This document shows positions 1 to 6,485 of a DNA stretch of 8,058 nt, piece after piece. This DNA is from Gammaproteobacteria bacterium (GTDB lineage: Bacteria > Pseudomonadota > Gammaproteobacteria > Pseudomonadales > Azotimanducaceae), in the NCBI GenBank assembly GCA_002725095.1, contig PBQQ01000075.1, forward strand, positions 6,972-15,029. The letters are read 5' to 3'. The notes under the pieces were generated by a model. That model saw only the letters and a list, made by a program, of their open reading frames with translations. It did not search any database and was not told the DNA's origin. Within the stretch, counting starts at the first letter, position 1. Each line of letters opens with the position of its first letter. The translations under genes and the position numbers were made by a program.

Positions 1-923
1 TGCGTAATTTCAACCAGCGGCTCGTTCAGAATGCGCCTCTTGGTGTATTCGTCGTCTATGGGACCGCCGTCGTAGTCCTTGAGCGGAAAGGCCGCACCAC
101 CGGAAATGTTAGAGTTATGGGGTATCGCCAGACTCTCTACGCCCTTCTCCCTAAGCCCGTCCATCCATGCCCAAAGCTTTTCCGGATCTTGGCTGTCCAT
201 TCTGGAGAACAGTCTTCCAGGTAAATTTTTAGTGTCTCGAAAAATAACATTCCGATGTAAATATTTTTCGTACAGATCAACCGAGGAGGTGTATTCGTAC
301 CCTGCAAACGTTGTAAACGAGCCAGGCTTATACGCGTCATCAGCTGCCTTTATGGTCTTTTGCCAGACAGACCGCCCGACATTTTCAACCAACGACTTGT
401 CGATTGTGCCTTTCTGCAGACCATCATTAACTTGTCTGCCAAACGGCCGAAACAGACCGCTTCTCGAAAAAACCGAGAACATGTTATTGCTTACCGAGTC
501 ATTGAGCCCATGCAGCGGTTTAGTAAAGTCATAACGGGAAAATTTTGAGTTCGTATCGGCCGCCTCTTTCAGGAGTCCCAAGAACATTGCATGGTCTGTT
601 ACCGCATAAAAATCCAACGGGCGACTCAGTTGGATTTGATAGCCCGTTGGATGAGGAATGGCTTCACCCTGAGCATATTTGTATGCGTCGTCAGGCGTTG
701 CGATGGTGCCAAACGTATACGCATCAAAAGAATTTTCAGTGTGCACATGCAAATCGCCGAAATACGCATTCTTGTTGGGATTCGGTGCAGGTTGTACGGT
801 GAGCTCATTGGTTACCACGGGCGCCGGCTGAGTCGCGCCATCGAGAGTCTCCGACGGACTTTCGGCCTCACCGCAGGCGCTCAGAGCAAACGCGAGCACA
901 AACAAAATCTGTTGGTTTTTCAT
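1..923 (-). CDS. DUF3604 lipoprotein, second copy (3' end beyond window)
   Basis: The frame is open without a stop from the ATG at 923 to the window edge (307 codons), so the C-terminal half is missing. The protein starts with a lipoprotein signal: a short hydrophobic stretch after MKNQQ, then the lipobox LSAC with Cys17, suggesting outer-membrane or periplasmic anchoring. It is a paralogue of the DUF3604 gene at 2254-4281. Shared blocks include NAYFGDLHVHT (His59, His61), ATPDDAY, RPLDFYAVTDH (Asp110, His111), LHRNVIFR and SLAIPHNSN (His269, Asn270). These His/Asp clusters resemble the metal site of PHP-type phosphoesterases, but the family's reaction is unknown. A strong GGAGG-rich ribosome binding site lies about 7 nt before the ATG. 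The gene begins 68 nt after the selenoprotein stop and is probably in the same operon. The region between VTDH and the HRNVIF block differs most from the first copy. Confidence 0.88.
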   Translation of the reverse strand, partial: MKNQQILFVLAFALSACGEAESPSETLDGATQPAPVVTNELTVQPAPNPNKNAYFGDLHVHTENSFDAYTFGTIATPDDAYKYAQGEAIPHPTGYQIQLSRPLDFYAVTDHAMFLGLLKEAADTNSKFSRYDFTKPLHGLNDSVSNNMFSVFSRSGLFRPFGRQVNDGLQKGTIDKSLVENVGRSVWQKTIKAADDAYKPGSFTTFAGYEYTSSVDLYEKYLHRNVIFRDTKNLPGRLFSRMDSQDPEKLWAWMDGLREKGVESLAIPHNSNISGGAAFPLKDYDGGPIDDEYTKRRILNEPLVEIT

Positions 924-991
924 GAAAAAGCCCTCCTCCCTCTGGGCCTTTTGGGCTTCTCCCAAGTTTGCACAATCCCTCAAATTATTTT

Positions 992-2131
992 CTAACTCTC
1001 GATATCCATGGGGCGATAGTAGTCCCTGCCGGTGCGTTCAAATTCTTCGCGCATGGCCCTGAATTGCTCACCCGCAGAACCTTCGTCCGACAAGGTTAAA
1101 TTCTGACGAATAAAGTTCACGCTATCAGGGTTTAGATCAGCGGCTAGCTGCCAGTAATGGTCTGCTTTGGCGCCCATGCCAAACCTACGGAACAGGTTAC
1201 CCAAGCAAAAAGCCGCATCGGCTTTTTGTTGGTCATTCGAGTGATTGCGGATGTTGCCAGCCACTGTTGCTGCAGATTGCACATGCTTGCTCTGCGCACC
1301 GTTAGCTATCCAATCTTTTAGTGCGCCTTCATACACATTCGTGCCGAAGGAAATTGATTGATCACCCACGCCCAGTTCGTGCACCTTGGCATATGTGCCC
1401 TCGTCAATTCGCACAATACGGCCATCCTCATCAATCCATGCTGCTGAGGGTACGTTGACAAAATTAAAAGCACTGCTAACCAAGTGGTCTTCATCGACGA
1501 CCTGTATATACGTTGCCTTAGCGGCATCAAAAATCGGGCCCGCTGCGGCTTCACCGCCAGTGTCCTGAGCGGCACAAATTAGGACAAAGTCAGGATCATT
1601 TATTTCTTCGTAAATACGTTGCCACACGGGCACGTCAAGGAAGCATCCTCACCACGACGACCATGTAACAATAAGCGCTTTTTTACCCTTTAGATCAGCC
1701 AGTCTTACCACTTCGCCTTCACGGTCGACGAGTTCAATGTCTGGCGCCATGGCATCAACCAGCATGTTTGCGCGCTTTGCTGGAATTTCCGCAAAGCTCC
1801 AGACGCCCGCCGATTGATCCGCAACGTAGGGTTGGCCGAGCACATCTGCAAAGGCCGTTAAGTTGAACCATTTCTGTCCGTCTTGCTCAATCAATAATTG
1901 ATCACTCAACGGAATGCACAGATCTCTGAAACATGCGCCTTCTGGCTTTATTTCGAAGCCATTGATCTGCCGGAGGTCTTCGGGGTTAATCAAAAGCCCG
2001 TCGCCGGCGCCTGTTTCGGTTAGGGTGATTGTCTTGCCCTGATAAAGCACCGTTGCACAGCCCTCAGGATGAATTTCTTGAGCGTCAAATGGATTTCGAA
2101 GCTCTGGATAGGCCATAAAAGCTTTAGCCAT
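992..2131 (-). CDS. Selenocysteine-containing thioredoxin-fold (redoxin) protein with TPR-like C-terminus
   Basis: One 379-residue protein read through an in-frame TGA (codon 161) as selenocysteine. Residues 1-125 are a leading region with Cys25 and a C-x4-C pair (Cys67, Cys72). Residues 129-151 have the redoxin entry pattern (APDIELVDREGE, then LADLKGKKALIV). The active site is W-S-S-W-U-G-C at 157-163, followed by DVPVWQ. The cis-proline loop is VPSAAWID (Pro228). Residues about 303-336 look like a TPR repeat (ADAAFCLGNLFRRFGMGAKA, then LNP). The short tail is rich in Arg, Glu and Tyr. The ATG at 2131 has AAGGAG six bases upstream, which favours it over Met6. No signal peptide is seen, so it is probably cytoplasmic. 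It is likely a thiol/selenol oxidoreductase, and its substrate is unknown. It lies between two DUF3604 genes. The alternative, a nonsense mutation, is less likely because the TGA replaces the catalytic Cys position, both halves are intact, and a SECIS-like hairpin follows. Confidence 0.86.
1616..1635 (-). promoter_or_regulatory. Putative bacterial SECIS stem-loop
   Basis: Counting from the base after the UGA, nucleotides 14-17 (ACGU) pair with 30-33 (ACGU), and 18-20 (GCC) pair with 26-28 (GGC). This leaves one bulged A (29) and a five-base loop, CGUGU (21-25). Bacterial SECIS elements lie inside the coding region just after the UGA, with a small apical loop about 16-37 nt downstream and a G at one of the first two loop positions followed by U-type contacts for SelB. 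Loop position, size and G all fit here. The bulge is on the 3' side of the stem, unlike the 5' bulged U of E. coli fdhF. The fold was made by eye without energy calculation. Confidence 0.68.
1649..1651 (-). other. In-frame UGA read as selenocysteine (Sec161)
   Basis: On the minus strand the codons read GTT ACA TGG TCG TCG TGG TGA GGA TGC TTC CTT GAC, that is V-T-W-S-S-W-U-G-C-F-L-D. In TlpA/ResA/redoxin proteins the residue right after W-x-x-W is the nucleophilic cysteine, so the UGA sits where a catalytic Cys is expected. The frame stays open for 160 codons before it and 218 after it. The resolving cysteine would be Cys163, only one residue away. The selA, selB, selC and selD genes are not in the window, so the host's ability to insert selenocysteine is inferred. 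Confidence 0.85.
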
Positions 2132-2253
2132 TGGGTTCTCCTTTTTTCTTCCCCAATGGTACGTGATATTGCTCAGGCCGTATGCATCGCTGGAGTGTTA
2201 TGGGTCGGAATCACACCCGGAGGCCTAAAATACAGTTCACTATGTGGGCGTAG

Positions 2254-4281
2254 TCAATCCAAACGTTCTTCGCTGTTATCCGACCCGCCAAACCAAATCG
2301 GCGATGACCAGGCACGCTCTTGAATAGTGCTAGCCAGATCTGGGCGCGGCCTTTCACCCGCGCGTAAGGCATCCCATGTAGACCATCGGCACGTGGGGTT
2401 TTCCAGCACCCGCGCGTAGTAGAAGCCCTGTTGTTTTGCATTAAATTCTGGGTCGCGCCAATGTGTTTTGAGCTCTTCCACCCCACGATCTGCCGATATA
2501 GCACAATCGGCCAGATTCACTTTTGCGCCGTTATCCGGACAACGGTGGGTAACCGGATCGACCGTCAAGCCGTCTGAACACGCCACGTCAAAGACGCGTT
2601 CATGGGTTTTGCCATCCTCCAGCCAGCCCTTAATAATTTGTACGCGTTGCAACGGTGCGGACAGCGCATCCCGAACTGCCCAGACAAGAAATGAAGGCGC
2701 TGCTCTTGACTCCACCAGCAGATCTCCGCCCATAGATACGCCTTGGGCGTATGCGCGAGACATGCCACCTTGTTTATCCAACATCGAGGCATCGAGGCCA
2801 GATCCGGCGAAAAAACGTACGCGGATGCGTGGGCCGGATGTTGCAAATGTCTCCTTGCGGAGGAACGCGTCATATATGGCCTCTCGTGTGTTCTCTTCCG
2901 CCCACACAGCCGCCAGACCTGATGCGCCATAGACCGATGAGGCGCGCTGCAGATAACGCCTCCCATCCGGAGCTGTATAAAAGGACGACGCATCCGCCTC
3001 AGCAAGACCTAAGGTCTTAACATCATCGTCATTAATAGGTATCGATCCGCGAAGCGCAGGTGTGGCGTCCAGCAGGCCCACCTTGGCAAAGTAACTTTCT
3101 TCGACGAACGATCCAGCACCGGTATGGGTATCAGAAGACCCAATGAACCCGAACTTAAACGGATTACCGAAACCCTGCCCTGCTAAGTGCAGACCATTCT
3201 TTAGCGCATCACGCACATAGCCGCCTGACGGCTTTCCTTTCGTTAATGGCCCGCCGCCAGCCACATAGGGGTCGATTTCAAAACCCGCCCACTCATCGTT
3301 CAAAGACAGCGCCGGGTGGGTCTCCGAAGTTCCTTTCACCTGGGTGATTTCAACCAACGGTTCATTGCGTATGCGCTGTTCATTGTGCTCTAGCGTCATT
3401 GGGTCACCCGCCCAAGTAGTCAGTTGGAACATCTGCCCGTTGGACTTGTTGGAGTTATGTGGGATCGCCAGACTCTCGATCCCTTTGTCGCGCAAACCAT
3501 CCATCCAATTCCAAAGGTCAGCGGGATCCAGCGAATCAAGCCGGCTGAATGGCTCGGCTGGCAAGTCGTCGGTGCCACGGAAGATCACATTGCGATGGAG
3601 ACTGCCGCCATCTGGCTTGGTCGTTGAGAACTCGTAGGCCGCGAAGGTGGTGAACGTACCCGGCTCATAGTGGCGATCCGCCGCGCGTATTTCGTCCGCC
3701 CAAGTGGAGCGCATGATGCTCGCCACCTCCGCCTGTAAAGGTTTAGAACGGGCCATAGCGAATAAGAAGTCTCTTATCCAATCGCGAAAGTTGCGTGTCG
3801 GGATACTTTCGAAAGTCAGATTTTCCGCCGCATTAAGGTTATGAATCGATTCCATAGCAGGGTACTTGGAGACTTCCGATGAGGTATCGGCACCTGCGCT
3901 AACCACACCAAGAAAGAAACCATGGTCTGTTACCGCGTAAAAATCCAACGGCCTGTCGAGTTGTACATCGAAGCCCGCTGGATGTTTGATCGCTGCACCT
4001 TGAGCGTAGCGGTATGCGTCATCGGGGGTGGCCAGAGTGCCAAACTGAAAGGCATCCATGGAATAGGTGGTATGAACATGCAGATCACCAAAGTAAGCGT
4101 TGCGTTGGCGGCCTGAATCCGATGCCCCCCGGACGGCCCGCACGGGCGCTTTGGTTTGCCGCTCAGAGTCCGTGGCGACTTGGCCGCTGGCTCCCCGATC
4201 ACCATCGGCGCAGCCGCCGTTAGTTGTCACCAACAACGAAACGACTACCGAAACCAACAGCACTCGATATGTGTTTTTCAT
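2254..4281 (-). CDS. DUF3604 family protein, complete copy, exported PHP-like metal-site protein
   Basis: This is a full-length member (675 residues, typical size for DUF3604). The N-terminus has a charged start, a hydrophobic core at about residues 6-20, then TNGGC with Cys24. That could be a lipobox, though Asn at -3 is atypical; cleavage by ordinary signal peptidase is also possible. Metal-site-like motifs occur in order: GDLHVHT (His68, His70), FYAVTDH (Asp119, His120), LAIPHNSN (His275), and GFIGSSDTHTG (Asp384, His386). These resemble the His/Asp pattern of PHP-type hydrolases. The actual reaction of DUF3604 proteins is not established. The C-terminus ends with the AWSSPIWF block typical of the family. 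The start ATG has a modest GGGGG site five bases upstream and a TATAAT box nearby. The next gene downstream on this strand is the selenoprotein (122 nt gap), then a second DUF3604 copy. Confidence 0.9.
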   Translation of the reverse strand: MKNTYRVLLVSVVVSLLVTTNGGCADGDRGASGQVATDSERQTKAPVRAVRGASDSGRQRNAYFGDLHVHTTYSMDAFQFGTLATPDDAYRYAQGAAIKHPAGFDVQLDRPLDFYAVTDHGFFLGVVSAGADTSSEVSKYPAMESIHNLNAAENLTFESIPTRNFRDWIRDFLFAMARSKPLQAEVASIMRSTWADEIRAADRHYEPGTFTTFAAYEFSTTKPDGGSLHRNVIFRGTDDLPAEPFSRLDSLDPADLWNWMDGLRDKGIESLAIPHNSNKSNGQMFQLTTWAGDPMTLEHNEQRIRNEPLVEITQVKGTSETHPALSLNDEWAGFEIDPYVAGGGPLTKGKPSGGYVRDALKNGLHLAGQGFGNPFKFGFIGSSDTHTGAGSFVEESYFAKVGLLDATPALRGSIPINDDDVKTLGLAEADASSFYTAPDGRRYLQRASSVYGASGLAAVWAEENTREAIYDAFLRKETFATSGPRIRVRFFAGSGLDASMLDKQGGMSRAYAQGVSMGGDLLVESRAAPSFLVWAVRDALSAPLQRVQIIKGWLEDGKTHERVFDVACSDGLTVDPVTHRCPDNGAKVNLADCAISADRGVEELKTHWRDPEFNAKQQGFYYARVLENPTCRWSTWDALRAGERPRPDLASTIQERAWSSPIWFGGSDNSEERLD

Positions 4282-4309
4282 ACTATCCCCCGTTCAACCT
4301 ATGCAAGGC

Positions 4310-4315
4310 ATTATA
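4310..4315 (-). promoter_or_regulatory. Candidate -10 box (TATAAT) for the DUF3604 gene
   Basis: Read on the minus strand this is a perfect TATAAT, 28 nt before the ATG at 4281, in the 109-bp gap after the DUF1330 gene. No good -35 hexamer sits 17 nt upstream; a TTGGCA is present but only 10 nt away. If real, the DUF3604-selenoprotein-DUF3604 genes could be transcribed independently of DUF1330. Confidence 0.3.
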
Positions 4316-4390
4316 AAAAACTGGCTGCCAACTGCACCGGTAAAAAATTAACGTCCATTCCACTCCGATCATTACATCCAACAGCCGGTG

Positions 4391-4801
4391 TTACGCGTTC
4401 GGCGCGGTCATGATCAGTCGCGAATCCAACAACGCCGCCCGCCTGTGCAACCGCGCCGCTTGGTAGGCTGCTGTTGATTTCATGTCCAGATAGGCTCTGG
4501 CACTTGGGTACTCAACCAGCGCTACCATATCCCACGTCTTCTCAGCCGGCCCAATGGGCATGTGCAGCGCTTTTCCGGACCAAATAAGTTTTGCGCCCGC
4601 TTGCTGGCGAACCTCTGATGACTCTTGTGTGTAGCGTGCAAAGGCCTCGGACCCCGAGCAGTTTGCAAACCCCTCAGCCTCGTATTCGGCAATTTCGCGC
4701 AGGCTCATTAGGTTAACCATGACGATCGGCTGCGCGTTGTCGCGCGCGAATTGTTCCATAACCGCCACGTTTTCATCCGGTATTTCCAAATGCGCCGCCA
4801 T
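4391..4801 (-). CDS. DUF1330 family protein
   Basis: A 136-residue protein with the DUF1330 pattern: PIVMVNLMSL near residues 25-34, FARYTQESSE at 54-63, AKLIWSGKAL at 70-79, WDMVALVEYPSARAYLDM at 90-107, then YQAARLHRRAALLDSRLI to the end. DUF1330 proteins are small ferredoxin-like-fold proteins of unknown biochemical role, related in fold to dimeric alpha-beta barrel proteins. I chose the ATG at 4801 because GGAGAG lies just upstream. An earlier TTG at 4828 would add nine residues but has a weaker site. No signal peptide is seen. It is the first gene of the leftward cluster, 109 bp before the DUF3604 gene, and faces the divergent GST-like gene. Confidence 0.85.
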   Translation of the reverse strand: MAAHLEIPDENVAVMEQFARDNAQPIVMVNLMSLREIAEYEAEGFANCSGSEAFARYTQESSEVRQQAGAKLIWSGKALHMPIGPAEKTWDMVALVEYPSARAYLDMKSTAAYQAARLHRRAALLDSRLIMTAPNA

Positions 4802-4963
4802 AACTTCTCTCCATTGTTGTTCGCCCAATCCCTGTCTCGACCCCCCGTATCACTCTCGTGATTGCCCAAACCATAAGCGCTGTTAGTCGATCAGGCTTTA
4901 AATATTTGCGCTCGCGCGAGATCATGGCCGTCCTGATGCTGCGCAGCTTTTCGACCAACATAT
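4802..4963. promoter_or_regulatory. Divergent intergenic region with two short palindromes
   Basis: This 162-bp stretch separates the leftward DUF1330 gene from the rightward GST-like gene and should hold promoters for both. It contains ATCAC-TCTC-GTGAT (4849-4862), an inverted repeat with a four-base centre, and CTCGCGCGAG (4911-4920), a perfect ten-base palindrome. Either could be a regulator site. No convincing -35/-10 pair was found, only AT-rich sequence (TTTAAATATTT, 4898-4908) next to the second palindrome. Confidence 0.35.
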
Positions 4964-5800
4964 ATGAACCCAAACCCTTGCCGCTATCGAATCTACGGCG
5001 TTGACCATTCACCATGGGTGCAGGCCGTATTAATGGGGCTACACTTAAACCGCCAAGAATGCGACCTAACCCCGCTACCCAGCGTGCCGAAGCTGATGCA
5101 ATCGGGCATACGCATGCCGGCGCTGCATGTGAACGGCCAGTGGCAAACCGAGTCGGCCACCATCTTAGAAATCATCGGGTTCGAGGCGGCCAGCAAACAA
5201 GACCGAGACATGGTTGCAGCGACGTGGCAAGGCGTGCTGCACCGCACCGACAGCACTCTGACCTTCTTCAACGCCTTTGCGTCGATCAAATTACGCCACG
5301 GATCAAGCCGCATGCGGTTTATCCGACAACTGCTCAGACCACTGGTTTCCATATTCTTTTATTCGCTGATACGGCTCGGGGTATGGCGATTAAAACCACA
5401 AGACCCTGCTGACTTTGCGGACCAATTCAGGCCGGTAAACGACCGACTCAAAACCCAACCCTTCTTGGCCGGCGATGCGCCCGGAATTTTAGACGTTCAG
5501 CAATTTGGCATTGTGCAGTGCCATTTCAGCATTCCCTATCAACCGCTCATTGCCGCCATGTTGGAGGATCCTGAATTAAACGAATTTCGTGGCTGGGTAA
5601 GGCGTATGCACGACCAGCTGGTGGATTACCCCCATCTGTATTCCGCCGGGCACTTCGGTGACCAATACACGCGCTGCGAAAGCGCATCGCGCGGGCACAA
5701 AGCGGTGTTTTGGCTGGGATTATTGCTGTACCTGATGTTGCTGCCCGTGACGCTTTCAGTCATCGTTCTATTAATTCTAAAAACCGTCTCGAAGCGATAA
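4964..5800 (+). CDS. Glutathione S-transferase-like protein with C-terminal membrane anchor
   Basis: 278 residues. The N-terminal thioredoxin-like GST domain is recognisable: YRIYGVDHSPWVQAVLMGL (Ser16-Pro17), then MPALHVNGQW with the cis-Pro at 52, and TESATILEIIG (Glu63-Ser64), the usual glutathione-contacting pair. The helical C-terminal domain includes PFLAGDAPGILDVQQFGIV at 166-184. It ends with a hydrophobic segment at about 247-272 (FWLGLLLYLMLLPVTLSVIV) and a basic tail KTVSKR. This suggests a cytosolic GST domain tethered to the inner membrane by a single C-terminal helix. The enzyme substrate is unknown. No clear ribosome binding site precedes the ATG. An in-frame stop at 4934 rules out an earlier start, and later Met codons would lose the first strand. 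The next gene follows after 38 bp. Confidence 0.8.
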   Translation: MNPNPCRYRIYGVDHSPWVQAVLMGLHLNRQECDLTPLPSVPKLMQSGIRMPALHVNGQWQTESATILEIIGFEAASKQDRDMVAATWQGVLHRTDSTLTFFNAFASIKLRHGSSRMRFIRQLLRPLVSIFFYSLIRLGVWRLKPQDPADFADQFRPVNDRLKTQPFLAGDAPGILDVQQFGIVQCHFSIPYQPLIAAMLEDPELNEFRGWVRRMHDQLVDYPHLYSAGHFGDQYTRCESASRGHKAVFWLGLLLYLMLLPVTLSVIVLLILKTVSKR

Positions 5801-5838
5801 CCACATATTCGAGTCAGAGACAAAACTAAGGACAGGCC

Positions 5839-6255
5839 ATGGGCCAAACCGCAACAGAACGCCTAAATCGAGCTAAGTCGTCGAAACGCGTCGTTTTAAA
5901 AACCGACTTTGCTGGCCTAAACGCAGGTAGCTCGATGTTTGTCGCGACGCCAAAAATCGTCAACGACTACGTTAACCAATTGCCGGTAGGCCAATTCATT
6001 TCAATGCCCGAATTGCGCGCCGATCTGGCCATAGAACACGACTGCGACGCCACCTGCCCACTCACCACAGCCATCTTTTTACGGTTGGTCGCAGAGGCCG
6101 CACTGGAGCAGCTTGAGTCGGGCAGCGAGATCGAAAACATCACGCCTTTTTGGAGGGTCGTCGCGCCAGGCGACCAAGTAAGTTCTAGGCTGCCTGTTGA
6201 TCAACAATGGCTTGAACGCCGCAGGAACGAGGAACTGCTTCTGAGCGTCGACTGA
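5839..6255 (+). CDS. Small conserved protein, MGMT/Atl1-like winged-helix candidate
   Basis: 138 residues. The block IVNDYVNQLPVGQFISMPEL (40-59) followed by RADLA resembles the start of the DNA-binding domain of alkyltransferase-like proteins (V-x-x-x-I-P-x-G-x-V-x-T-Y-G-x-L). PFWRVVAPGD (103-112) resembles their P-W-W-R-V-V segment. The active-site PCHR motif of true methylguanine methyltransferases is absent. The two cysteines (Cys69, Cys73; C-D-A-T-C) are in a different place, so alkyl transfer is unlikely. It may bind DNA, but this is a distant resemblance judged by eye. AAGGA lies six bases before the ATG. It follows the GST-like gene by 38 bp and is probably co-transcribed. Confidence 0.6.
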   Translation: MGQTATERLNRAKSSKRVVLKTDFAGLNAGSSMFVATPKIVNDYVNQLPVGQFISMPELRADLAIEHDCDATCPLTTAIFLRLVAEAALEQLESGSEIENITPFWRVVAPGDQVSSRLPVDQQWLERRRNEELLLSVD

Positions 6256-6485
6256 GCCAGAGGTGTTTTTATACCGGCGGGCGCAAATACTTTTTACCTC
6301 GTCTTAGGCCCAAACATTGACTTATGATCAGACCCTGTTGATTGCGCTTGTGCGTCAACACAGTCACATACGCCAATGCTTTTTGACGCGCTGTTTTGGT
6401 CTAATGCTCGGCGTTTTCTTTAATCATTAATCCGGATTCTCTGTCTTGTTCCAGCAAGTTCAGGCCGGTTGCTCTAAGGTTTTTT
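6256..6485 (+). promoter_or_regulatory. Intergenic region upstream of the purine permease, with an imperfect inverted repeat
   Basis: 230 bp without a supported gene. At 6337-6359 GTTGA pairs with TCAAC and CGC with GCG around a TTGT loop, with a TTG bulge on the left arm; this could be an operator or a weak RNA hairpin. A TTGACT (6317-6322) could serve as a -35 box but has no matching -10 at 17 bp. No purine riboswitch core and no PurR-type ACGCAAACGTTTGCGT site is visible. The permease ribosome binding site (TAAGG, six T's before the ATG) lies at the right end. Confidence 0.3.

Noticed and set aside
992..1633. A separate gene starting with GTG at 1633
   Set aside because: It would begin inside the thioredoxin fold just after the active site, with no ribosome binding site; it continues the frame of the upstream ORF through one TGA.
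1649..2131. A truncated redoxin pseudogene
   Set aside because: The TGA is exactly at the catalytic residue, the downstream frame is intact for 218 codons, and a SECIS-like hairpin follows. A random nonsense mutation would be a striking coincidence, though not impossible.
1..4281. The DUF3604 repeat as a mobile or recombination-derived recent duplication
   Set aside because: The copies are clearly diverged in protein and DNA, with no flanking repeats or transposase; similarity is confined to conserved protein motifs.
4282..4390. TTGGCA as the -35 box of the TATAAT candidate
   Set aside because: The spacer is only 10 bp, too short for a sigma-70 promoter.
4802..4828. Upstream TTG start for the DUF1330 gene
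   Set aside because: The ATG at 4801 has a better placed GGAGAG site and the extra nine residues show no family similarity.
6253..6330. Possible second UGA readthrough at the end of the MGMT-like gene
   Set aside because: The frame stays open only about 24 codons to the next TGA, the extension shows no recognisable motif, and there is no catalytic context around the UGA.
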